Of a stretch of 64,000 nucleotides of DNA, positions 55,546 to 64,000 are shown piece after piece. The first letter of the stretch is position 1; each line of letters begins with the position of its first letter. A program made the translations under genes and the position numbers. The DNA comes from Ampelocalamus luodianensis (lineage: Eukaryota > Streptophyta > Magnoliopsida > Poales > Poaceae): NCBI GenBank assembly GCA_036346255.1, contig CM070633.1:36595692-36659691 (forward strand), read 5' to 3'. The notes under the pieces are model-generated. The model saw only the letters and a list, made by a program, of their open reading frames with translations, was not told the DNA's origin and made no database searches.

Positions 55546-56558
55546 GGGAAGGGCGGCGCGATTTGGTTGGTTACTGGGTCTGGGTGCGATTCCGACAGGG
55601 AGGCGAGGGGGTCGGGGCCCGGAGGAGGGCTTGGGGTTTCCGCTGGAATCGAGAAATCGGAAGAGATCTCATGTGACTCGACTGCACCGTGCACGCTTGG
55701 ACTAGTCGCTGCACCTGCACGGGTTGGTGGGCCCATTGGGGAGGCACTGACGAGTGGGCCTCCTCTACGCCTCAGCTCTCCCTCCGCGCTCGACCCTCAC
55801 TTGCACCCTCGGCTCCGTCGTCGACTCGTCGCGCTCGCGCCCGATCAAGCTTCACCGTGACACACATTGACGTCGCTACTTCTACCAAAGTTAAAATTCG
55901 CATATTTATCTAATTCTGACATAAATCTGTACAGCATACTTCCATTGGGCTTTTAGTCCTGGAAATGTATGCTGACTTGGCGTTTCATTTCCTCCAGTCG
56001 AATATCGTCCCTTGGCACCCAGGCACTAGCATCATTGTCTTGCTAGTCGCTACATGCCTACATACTAGTACTACTCATTTTGATTATTGCTCTTATCCAA
56101 AAGTATTAAGGTGGACAAACGGCAATGTGGCTATACATATCGACATCTTTGGAGATTAACTGGTCATGGCAAATATGCAACATGAGTGTTAAGGCTGTGG
56201 CAATTAATAGCTTGACAAACCCAATCTCAAGAAGAAGAAGAAAGCTTGACAAAACCACATAATCTCACCGTTCAATTAATGATGCCGGCTTCCATGGTAC
56301 TTGTAACTAGAACTAGAAAGAGCTCGTACTAAACTGAAGAAAAGCAAGGTGCCTTCAACAACTCTCACCGCAGAACCTAAATCCATCAGATAATTGGCAT
56401 GTACTAGTATCGATCAACTTGTAACAAGATCAACGCGAGTTCGCCAATCGATTCAACGAACTAATTAAACACCGTCGATCCAAGAACCGAACCCCTCTCC
56501 TCCAAGAACCCGAGAGCCCACCAACTCGATCGGTGGTCTAGCGCGATGGCGCGATCCT
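55546..56558. other. Region between the 2H-like gene and the small unknown gene
   Basis: The first 300 bases are G/C-rich and include the promoter of the 2H-like gene. ORFs crossing this part on + are antisense shadows. The remainder (55,860-56,460) is A/T-richer and would contain the 3' UTR of the small gene; no poly(A) signal was assigned. Confidence 0.4.
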
Positions 56559-56918
56559 CTAGTCGAAGCCAACGATCCTCGCCACCGTCGTCCAGGCGCT
56601 CCGAGCCGCCGCCGCCGTACCTGTCGTCGGTCCTCCGCCGGGCACCACCGCCGTCGCGGCCTTGCCACACTTGTCCATGGAGGCGGAGGCGGAGGCGGCG
56701 CCGCTGCACTGGCTGTTGCCGTAGCCATCGGCATGCGCGGAGGCCGTGGCGGCGGCAAGGGTGTCGTAGGCGTCGTTCTTGACGATGACGATCTCCTCAA
56801 GCTGGATGCGCAGGTACCCCTCGTCCCCCTCCTCCTGCTTCCCCTCCACCTCCTCCTCGGCAGCGGCGGGCGCAGGAGCGGAACGGCGGCCGGCGACCAT
56901 GGCGGCGAACCTCTCCAT
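56559..56918 (-). CDS. Small protein of unknown function (119 aa)
   Basis: Starts MERFAAMVAGRRSAPAPAAA. An acidic stretch, VEGKQEEGDEGYLRIQLEEI, is followed by VIVKNDAYDTLAAATASA; the C-terminal half is Ala/Gly/Ser-rich and ends ARIVGFD. No signal peptide or membrane segment is evident. I chose this ATG rather than the one at 57,041 because a TATA-like TATTATATG lies at 57,051-57,059, which would put 57,041 upstream of the transcription start. I do not recognise the family; the core GYLRIQLEEI could be a conserved motif. It lacks introns. Confidence 0.5.
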   Translation of the reverse strand: MERFAAMVAGRRSAPAPAAAEEEVEGKQEEGDEGYLRIQLEEIVIVKNDAYDTLAAATASAHADGYGNSQCSGAASASASMDKCGKAATAVVPGGGPTTGTAAAARSAWTTVARIVGFD

Positions 56919-57050
56919 GCCAAGAAATCTCGATCGACCGGAATGCCGCAAGAATACGCTCTTCTTGGAAAGCGCAGAGACCTTGTCGCTGCTCGGTGGT
57001 TGGTGATGGCGTGGTTGCTCCGCGCCGCGCTGATCCGACACCCGCGCTAC

Positions 57051-57059
57051 ATATAATAG
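57051..57059 (-). promoter_or_regulatory. TATA-like element of the small unknown gene
   Basis: TATTATATG on the minus strand, about 130 bases upstream of the chosen ATG. The spacing gives a 5' UTR near 100 bases. Confidence 0.5.
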
Positions 57060-57064
57060 CGGAG

Positions 57065-57815
57065 AACGGGGTTTCGGGGCTAATTTGGTAGGTGATTTGG
57101 ATTCTATGTTTTCGAAGAAATGGTGTTCAGAGGTAGTTTAAAAAGTATATAGTTTATGTCTGGTCAGGTAAATCTAGGGTGGAATGTTTGGTTGGTGACC
57201 TAGACCTGAAGAAAACCTGAAATAAACAAAAATGCATTTTATCAATTAGAAAGCGTAAAACCATCAAATACGCTTTTCACCGGCGGCGGAGGAATGGTGG
57301 TGGGGCGGCGTAGACCCACAAAACGGGTTGTTGGAGGGATGGGGGAGCCAGGGGAGGCGGCATCGTAGCTCAGCTCAGGTGGCATCGAGGCGGCAGGGCG
57401 ACGGCCCATGGTGGCCAGCGACAGGGAAGGAAATAGGGCAGCAGCACCTAAGTGGGAGAGGGGAGGAGTTAGGAGGAGCATGGGCATTAGGGAGATGAGG
57501 GGAGCTCACCCGACCGGTCAATGGAGGCGGAGGAGCTGCGAGGCAGTCCGGTGATGAAGACTTGAGGCGACGCGGGCGACTCATCGTGGAGGCGGCGACC
57601 GGGTGAGGGAGAGCTCAATTTGAAGGTTGGGGAAGGACATGGGATGTGTAGGGATGCTTCCGTGGAGGAGGGATTGAAGCATGGCTTACTGGAGTAAGAA
57701 CGGCGACGACCGTGGCTATTTTCGATCGGACATGGAGAAGGGGACGCACGGTGCTCTAGCGGTGTAATCCCGAAATTAGTCGAGAACTTTTGCTCCTGGG
57801 GTTATGGAACACTAC
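57065..57815. other. Intergenic, nothing firm
   Basis: Contains a G-rich block with overlapping Pro/Ser-rich ORFs (57,242-57,610) and no recognised gene. GTTTGGTTGGTGACCTAG near 57,186 recalls MITE ends and resembles the complement of 58,560-58,590, but no target duplication supports an element. Confidence 0.35.
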
Positions 57816-57823
57816 GTGACGCG

Positions 57824-58397
57824 TAGGGATGGGAAATGGTAAAGGATAAATGCAAATGTGGTAAGTAAAATCCGTATTCGAATGAAAAACTAGTACAATT
57901 TGGAAAAACGGACAGTATCTGTATCTGTATTTGGTGTTATTCGTATCCAGGGAAAAACCGGATAGTATCCAGAAAAACGAATACAAATACTATCTGTTTT
58001 TTTCCTGGATACGAATACGAATAATATCCATTTTTTCCCTGATACGAATACAAATACTATCCGTTTTTCCCTAGATACGAATACGAATACTATCCATTTT
58101 TCCCCGGAGCATTTCTGTTTCGACGAGGTCTTGATTCGATGTCGAATCTGTGGCTAGTGGGTGTTGCTACGACTCGTGTAGACAGTAGACAATAGACATG
58201 TAGTCATGTTACATAAATTTATCGTAAAAGTTGTAGGATATTCGTATTTGACCGAATTGAGTACATATTCAATTCGAATTCGTATTCGTTACGACATTCG
58301 ATTCATATTCGTATTCGAGAATGTTCGAATTCGTATTCGTTTTAAAAATATGGACTCGTATTCGTATTCGAGACTATTCGATCTGTTTCCATCCCTA
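57824..58397. mobile_element. hAT-type MITE (574 bp) with TTCGTATTCG-rich interior
   Basis: Ends TAGGGATGGGAAA and (complement) TAGGGATGGAAAC are flanked by an exact 8-bp duplication GTGACGCG (57,816-57,823 and 58,398-58,405). The interior carries many degenerate copies of GATACGAATAC/GTATTCGTATCC, with a block of four units of about 45-60 bases at 57,950-58,105 and an opposed block at 58,230-58,375. No coding capacity. Confidence 0.88.
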
Positions 58398-58405
58398 GTG
58401 ACGCG

Positions 58406-60480
58406 GTTGGCCATGGAAGATAACCTCTGTGGTGAGGAGGCGGCGCTCGGTGAAGAGGTGGATGCGCTCGAGGAAGACAAAGGCGTGGAGGGAAGACAAA
58501 GACGCTTCTAGGCGTTCGATTTGGATCGCCTAGGCCTGAATGAGCGTCTAGGAGACATATGCGCCTAGGGCAGCAACCAAACGCCACTCCGGCACAATAC
58601 TAGCAGAGCCAGGATGCGAACGTCCGTGCCCGAGCCGGCGTAACCGGACGCGCAACGGGACGCGCCGTATTGGGCTTTTGGGCCTGGGATGGGCTTCCAA
58701 GCTGGTCTCGGTGGAAAGTTGAGGCAAGCACCTTTCTATGACTTTTTTTGATGTGTTACTAGTCACGTGCCCGTGCGTTGCAACAGAAAATCAATTTTTG
58801 CATAGAATATGTTGTTACATTGTCATTCATAAGTTAAAACTTACATGTCTTGTAGCAGAACCAAAAAGGTTTATTTGCTGTAGGTGTGACTAAACCACCA
58901 TGCAAAATAACTTTAGTATGTCAAACATATTCAGATGGCTTGTATAAAAGAACAAGGAGATATATTGATTTTTTCGGTCTGTATGAATCATAACATAATT
59001 AAAAAAATTGTGTTTATAAAGTAAATTTGTTATTTACACAGTTTATTATCACAAAACATCAGAATATATATTGCTTGGGACAGCATGCGTCCCATTGATG
59101 TTGCTTGTATGTTTTCCAACTGATCGCCTCCGCCAAGTAAAAAAAAAGGAAAAAAAATGAAAAGGACGATGACACCATTAGGGAAGAATTTCGACAAACT
59201 GGAATATATCATCTCAAAGGGGCAATGATGTATCTGAGGCAGGAACACCTATTCAATAATTTGTCCACAAAATGTTTAAAATAAGTTAGCTGGTTATTGT
59301 GTATGTATAAAATAAGCTAACATGGAGGGCCTCATCTTCGGGGTATCTTGGGTGCACAAGCCCTATTTTCAGTAACCAATGTGCTTACTCGGTGTCAAAA
59401 CCGCCTTTTAAGTTCTTGTCGACAATGCTTAAATCAAATCTAAGAACTGATTGCCATGTCATAAAATTAGCACTTCAGGTATTTCTGAGCTATCAAGTTT
59501 TTAAGAATCTGTTCACTTTTCTTTTACAGAATAAGAAATTAAAGATATCTCATAGATCAGTGAATTGCAATGTGTTAGCAGTGACACAGAGTAATTGGAC
59601 CAAGCAACAGATACGTCCTAAGAATCGGAAGACCAGTCAATGCAAGTGACATGAAGGCAATTCCTGAAATAGATCCAGAACCAATTAACCCATATGATAA
59701 TAAGAAGATAAGTCAATGAATAGTTGCTTTCTTTTTTAAAATGAATGAACAGTTGCTTTTGGAACAGGAAGGGAACTTCCTTGTACTTTCCTTTAGAATG
59801 CTTCCAACAACAAGCGGATTGTGCTTGTCTAATTTGTGATTATCTAAACTGACCAGTCATGTGAACATAACAAGTATATGTCTGGCCGGATTCCTGATGG
59901 TCTAATGGAGAGAATCTGGAATCTAGCATAGTGATACTACTGTACTTGGTAGAAAAGAATGATTCTTCCTACAGTTTGTTGTCTAAACTTTCTAGAGAAT
60001 CAGACAGTGGTTTGGGAAAAATCATATGCAATAATGATAATGCAACGTTAAGCATATATATAGGCATTGTTCTTTACCCTTTCTAGGAAGGCTGCGACGT
60101 CGCACGTGGCGAGGCAGAGACGGTGGTGCGGGCGGTGCGGGAGATCCGATGGACCTCCTTGGTGAGCGACCCCGCCTCGATCACCGATGCTATCTCCTTC
60201 GGATCTGCACGCACCGCGGTGGCCTCGCCATTTCTAGGAGTACAGCTGCACCAGGCGCGGGGTAGAGGGAGTACAGCGGCGTCAGGTGCGGGGAAGAGGG
60301 AGGCTTGGCAGTGTCGTTGTTGGCTGGATCCAGCGCCGACGAGGTCGAGGCGGCCTGATCCCATGCTTGCCGCCCACACGCAGTGCCCGCGCTTGCCAAC
60401 CTCCGCGCAAGGAGGTGCCACAGAAGAACTGTTAGAAAACAAATATTGCATTTTATGTTTGTGAAAGATTAACAGTCCAC
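58406..60480. other. Intergenic sequence with unidentified repeats
   Basis: CACGTGCCCGTGCGTTGCAAC at about 58,764 is a motif I associate with dispersed grass repeats, but I could not delimit an element. The remainder is A/T-rich to 60,060, then G/C-rich to 60,430, without recognised genes. Confidence 0.35.
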
Positions 60481-60500
60481 ATTATTGTAAAGAGCCTTAC

Positions 60501-60845
60501 CCAAAGATGGAAGCAAACATAGGAGTTAAGAAAGTAAGAGAACTAAGTGTGGTCAAGCTACCTGCAAGAATGAGAGAAAACACGTTATATGGAACGCCTA
60601 AGAGCATTAATCGTGGAGAATACCAGTAAGTTCTAAGTTCTAACAGAACTGGACTGGTGAGAAGTGATCTTACCTCTTGTAGCATTGTAGAAGTACACAC
60701 CATAGCTGACAGTACTGCCAAATATAGACATATAACCAAGTGCTAATATGTCACTCCATGTAAGCTCTTGGATATGTCCATTCAGAGCAGGATCATGATT
60801 AAGAACAGATATAACCAACAACGGAAGCCCACCTATTACCATATG
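60501..60845 (-). pseudogene. Two-exon fragment of a plant EamA (drug/metabolite transporter) gene
   Basis: Exon 60845-60674 encodes HMVIGGLPLLVISVLNHDPA, then LGYMSIFGSTVSYGVYFYNA and TRG. Exon 60561-60501 encodes SLTTLSSLTFLTPMFASIFG. Splice sites are intact (donors GTAAGATC and GTAAGG, acceptors TGGCAG and TTGCAG) and the phases agree. The sequence resembles chloroplast EamA transporters of the Arabidopsis At3g02690 type from memory. Neither the N-terminal half nor the expected following exon is found within 500 bases on either side, so this looks like a fragment, perhaps captured by a transposon, unless the remaining exons lie beyond long introns. Confidence 0.65.
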
Positions 60846-60871
60846 CTGCCATAGAGTGAACATTAGCACTT

Positions 60872-60910
60872 TATGTGGTGTAATGTTAGCACTTTATGTG
60901 GTGTAATGTT
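60872..60910. repeat. Short tandem duplication, two copies
   Basis: GTTAGCACTTTATGTGGTGTAAT is repeated twice head to tail just upstream of the EamA fragment's first visible exon. Confidence 0.7.
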
Positions 60911-61164
60911 AGACTTTCATAATTTTAATAATCTGTAATAAAGGTAACATCTACATCCATATGGAACCATTACACAGGTTGAAAGACCTAAGTTGATATG
61001 AGGATTCCAGCAAAGGCTGTTCAAGTTTCATTTGATGTTGCAATCTGTATGCATGTGGATATCATGGGGATATGCTTATGATCTTAGGATGATGTGACAA
61101 TTGGCAATGACGTTAAAGGTTTGCGGAAACAAGCATTTTCGACAAAGTTCAAGTTCTGTCAGGC

Positions 61165-61560
61165 CTCAGGCGGTCAGACCGGCCATGGTGGCGGTCAGAC
61201 CGGCCGTGGTTCGGGTCAAGCTCCGGGTTGAGAGACTGGCGGTCCGACCGGCCAGGGTGGCGGTCCGACCGGCCAGGGTGGCGGTCTGACCGGCTACCGC
61301 TGAGCGGTCAGACCGGCCATGTAAGTGTCTGTGTTTTTTTTTTAGCTGGGCCAAAAATAGAGGGTGTAGGCAAGAGAGGAGGTTCTACTACTCTTGGTCC
61401 CATAATTTTTGGAGCTTCCAGACAAAAGTTCTATTCGATTGAAATTTCCAGAGAGGTTGCGGATTTCAGAGTTAAAATTTTGGCTAAGTCCCTGGGGAGC
61501 GGTCAGACCGACCGTTGGTTGGCGGTCGGGCCGTAATGGCGGTCCGACCGCCATGCTTTG
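61165..61560. repeat. Array of GCGGTCNGACCG imperfect palindromes
   Basis: About nine copies of GGCGGTC(A/C/T)GACCGGCC occur between 61,169 and 61,550, and another cluster of about five at 62,840-62,930. Each is self-complementary apart from the central base. Confidence 0.85.
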
Positions 61561-62250
61561 CGCGATCGACCGTTTTCACTTAAGTCGCTGGCCTTCTTGA
61601 CAGCGTTGTGTTGGTTGTTAGGTCAATTTCATGGGTTTCAGTGCATATGTGTTGCATGATGCATATTTTGACTAACGTGGGTCAAGTTGTGAAGAACTTG
61701 TTCCCGATTTCGATTTGCTTGTCTATTATTGTGCAGGTTACTTGGTGGTCAACGACGGTCAACGGCGAGAATGATCTGGACTAGGCTTGGAGAGCTGAGG
61801 TTCAGAACGATCGACGATGTCGGGTGAAGTCATTGGACTCAAGCATGGTGCAAGATGGACAAAGGTGACCGAACAGGCGATTCGGTCGCGGCAGGTTGGA
61901 TCAGCGGCGCGGGGTGGTGCAAGTGCCATGGTGGTTTCGGTGGGGCGGATGGGAGAGACTTGCCGGCATGATGAGAGCCGTTGGATCAACTTCGCACGTG
62001 GCGGCAGCGAGTGCCAGCAGTCTGGACTCGGTCTTCGGAGAAGGACCGAGAAGGTATTTTGGTAATTTTACCAAATACCGCCTTGGTTACCTTTTGCCAA
62101 CCCGCGGCGCAAGACGGTGCGTTGGAGAAGCGGATTAGGTCAAGAGGAGATGAAGACGGCGCTTTAAAATGTGTGCGTGTGTGACCCGTTTGTTTTGGGC
62201 CTTAACGGGAGCCCATTATGGAAACTCTTCTAGAAGGTCTAGGCCTCCAC

Positions 62251-62258
62251 TATAAATA
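62251..62258 (+). promoter_or_regulatory. TATA box of element G LTR
   Basis: TATAAATA in an A/G-rich context, 870 bases before the LTR end, followed by the leader that reaches the PBS at 63,131. Confidence 0.6.
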
Positions 62259-63130
62259 GAGGAGGGAGGTGGCTGCACCCCCTTAACCCTTTCAAGTGTT
62301 TGAAACCCTAGTTTGCTTAGGGAGAGGATTAGTGGAGGTTAGGGTTCTAGAGAGTTGGATTTGATTTCGTGCTCATGTATTGAGTCTTTGTCCTCCATTG
62401 ATGGAATGGCTGTAAACCAATACCATATCAAATCAATCCAAAGAAAGTTCTCTCAAAGATGAGTTCATTTGTTTTCTTTCTCTCTATTTGGTGATTTTGA
62501 GTCTTTCTTTGATCTGCGAGTTTTTGGTTGGTTTCTTGCTGTGATCTAACTTGCTGCAACATGTGGGAACCCATCTAGGGTCATCTTGATCATCAATCAC
62601 CCACGAGCAAGTTTCTAGATTAGATTTAGTTTTTGACTCGGTTTTTGAACCACCTTCACTCAAATGGAAAAAGGTTTGAACTTTGGCAAGGATCTTCACG
62701 ATCGTTGCTTGGAATAGGTTCCTGACATCCTTGAGAAGGTGTGTGTCAAGTTTCATGAGGTTTGGACATACGAATCAAAAGTTAGCTCAATTTGCGTTTT
62801 GGTTTTTCGGCCTGAGTTCACTGTTCTTGAACTAGAGGCCTGACCGCCCGAAGGAGAGGTCCGACCGCTGGGATCGGTCGGACCGCTAGGCCGACCGGTC
62901 TGACCGCCCCCGTGAGAGGTCAGGCCGCCCGGGTCTTGGTGTTTTGAGTTTTTGAAGATTTTGCTTCGGGGTTTTGATTGGATTCAATACAAGTCTTCCG
63001 CTGTGCTTGATTGATTGATCTTCATAGCTTACATAGATATTGGAGTGAGATTCGTATTGAATTCAATTTGGAGAAAAATAGATCGTGCTCCTATTCACCC
63101 CCCCTCTAGTCGTCTTTTCGGTCCAACAAG

Positions 63131-63142
63131 TGGTATCAGAGT
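63131..63142 (+). other. Primer-binding site of element G
   Basis: TGGTATCAGAGT followed by CCGG, the initiator-tRNA-Met type PBS, two bases after the LTR end. Confidence 0.85.
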
Positions 63143-63186
63143 CCGGTTAGTTCAATCTTGATCTTAACCGGTCACTGAACTTGGCG

Positions 63187-64000
63187 ATGGATAAGTACTC
63201 TTCCAAACCGCATATCTTCGATGGGCACGAGTATGCCTTTTGGAAGAACCGCATGCGTGTTTTTCTTCAGAGTGAAGGACGAGGTGTATGGGAGGCTGTT
63301 CGAGCTCCGCTTATCTTGCCTGAGGTTGCTACGGCGGCTTCTGAAGCCCTCTTGGCTAATGACCATAAGGCAAAGAACTTTCTGTATGGTGGGCTTGGGA
63401 GAAAAGAGTATGATAGGATTTGCAATCTCGAGACCGCACATGAGATTTGGAAGACTCTCGAAACTTATCATGAGGGTTCTTCCCAAATCAAGCAAGTGCG
63501 TCAGACGGTCTATAAAAAGGAATATAACAAATTCGAGATGCGTCCTGGAGAGAGCATCGATGATATTTTCAGTCGTTTTAACACAGTGATAAATAAGATG
63601 AAGGCTGTTGGTATTGAATATACCCAATCTGACAATGCCACCCATCTCCTGGCTGCAATCAACACCAGGGAGTGGGAGATAAAGGCTACCGCCATTTAGG
63701 AAAATGTCAACTTCTCTGATCTGACTTTGGATTTGCTCTATAGCAAGCTCAAGACTCATGAGATCCAGAAGGGTGACCATTCTAAGAAGGATAACATGGC
63801 TTTGATAGCAGACCCGCTCAAGAGAGCCTCTGATGGGTCGTTTGAGTCTTCTTCTGAAATTTCTCTTGCTTCTTTATCTGCTATCCAAGAAGAGGATCTT
63901 GAAAGTATTCCTGAGCCCGAGATAACACTTTTGATTAAGAAGTTCACACGGGCCTACAACAATATGAGAAACAAAAAGAGAGGCGGCCCTGTGACTTGTT
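63187..64000 (+). pseudogene. Ty1/copia gag of element G (partial, one stop)
   Basis: Starts MDKYSSKPHIFDGHEYAFWK (ATG at 63,187). It contains the copia gag hallmarks F-x-G-x-x-Y-x-x-W and WKTLETYHEG, then VYKKEYNKFEMRPGESIDDI. A TAG at 63,697-63,699 interrupts the frame after KATAI; the same frame then stays open to the window end (NFSDLTLDLLYSKLKTHEIQ, ITLLIKKFTRAYNNMR). A Gln codon would be usual at the stop. The rest of the element, including the nucleocapsid and pol, lies outside. Confidence 0.85.

Larger units (their letters stand above)
61165..63128 (+). mobile_element. 5' LTR (partial definition) of Ty1/copia element G
   Basis: The LTR ends CGGTCCAACA at 63,128, two bases before the PBS. 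The left boundary is not resolved; the start given is the first of the GGTC-palindrome repeats that recur up to 62,930, and the true start may be further left or as late as about 61,600. A TATA box lies at 62,251. The body has no coding frames of note. Confidence 0.6.

Noticed and set aside
57186..58590. Possible outer element with GTTTGGTTG ends around the hAT MITE
   Set aside because: The two ends match only in part and no target duplication was found.
59590..59720. Minus-strand hydrophobic stretch (GIAFMSLALTGLPILRTYLL)
   Set aside because: A splice-acceptor-like CAG precedes it, but there is no family recognition and no adjoining exon.
61165..61560. Regularly spaced repeats resembling a CRISPR array
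   Set aside because: Units are near-palindromic without unique spacers of constant length, and the genome is eukaryotic; the repeats sit in an LTR.

Overview
The window is nuclear DNA of a grass, most probably rice (Oryza) or a close relative. This rests on a spliced plant HSBP gene with a minor-class intron, a P-type pentatricopeptide-repeat gene, a chloroplast-type EamA transporter fragment, Stowaway and hAT MITEs, and deep nesting of LTR retrotransposons. Most of the window is transposon. Host genes lie mainly between 36.3 and 40.7 kb and between 54.8 and 57.0 kb. The species and the retroelement family names are inferred; no search was possible.

Layout. 1-19,156 is a minus-strand LTR retrotransposon block (element A). 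An internal fragment (1-708) runs into an LTR (709-2876), an internal region without recognisable genes (2877-16983) and a second LTR (16984-19156). The first LTR has PBS-side sequence on its left and the PPT on its right, so two tandem copies share it. Inside A sits a plus-strand Ty3/gypsy element (B, 5577-15409, TSD TCATC) with 2.4 kb LTRs and a broken gag-pol. A and B share a variant primer-binding site, PPT, leader and an array of five LTR hairpins, so A looks like a non-autonomous relative of B. 20,703-26,036 is a 578-bp hAT-type MITE (TSD CATATGAT) split by a 4.75-kb solo LTR (C1, TSD GGTTG). 26,123-35,348 is a Mutator-like element (D) with long inverted ends. Its left end was hit by a 4.4-kb solo LTR of the same family (C2, TSD TGTAG), and its interior holds a small-bodied LTR retrotransposon (E).

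36.3-40.7 kb is genic, all on the minus strand: a four-exon HSBP gene whose last intron is a U12-type AT-AC intron, then a PPR gene interrupted by frame breaks. 41,258-47,255 is a chromodomain-bearing Ty3/gypsy element (F, TSD GAGGA) followed by a Stowaway MITE (47,666-47,917). 51,151-54,433 is an internally deleted Ty1/copia element (H, TSD CAACT) with a hAT-type MITE in its 3' LTR. 54,847-55,545 encodes a 2H-phosphoesterase-like protein with a degraded second motif. 56,559-56,918 is a small unknown gene. Another hAT MITE (57,824-58,397) follows, then a two-exon EamA transporter fragment, and finally the 5' end of a Ty1/copia element (G) that runs off the window.

There is no operon-like cooperation. 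The host genes are independent, and the main story is the order of insertions: A before B, the hAT before C1, D before C2 and E, and H before its MITE. The points most worth following are the LTR hairpin array shared in architecture by A and B, the AT-AC intron with an internal 91-bp duplication in HSBP, the tandem shared-LTR structure, and the pair of giant solo LTRs.
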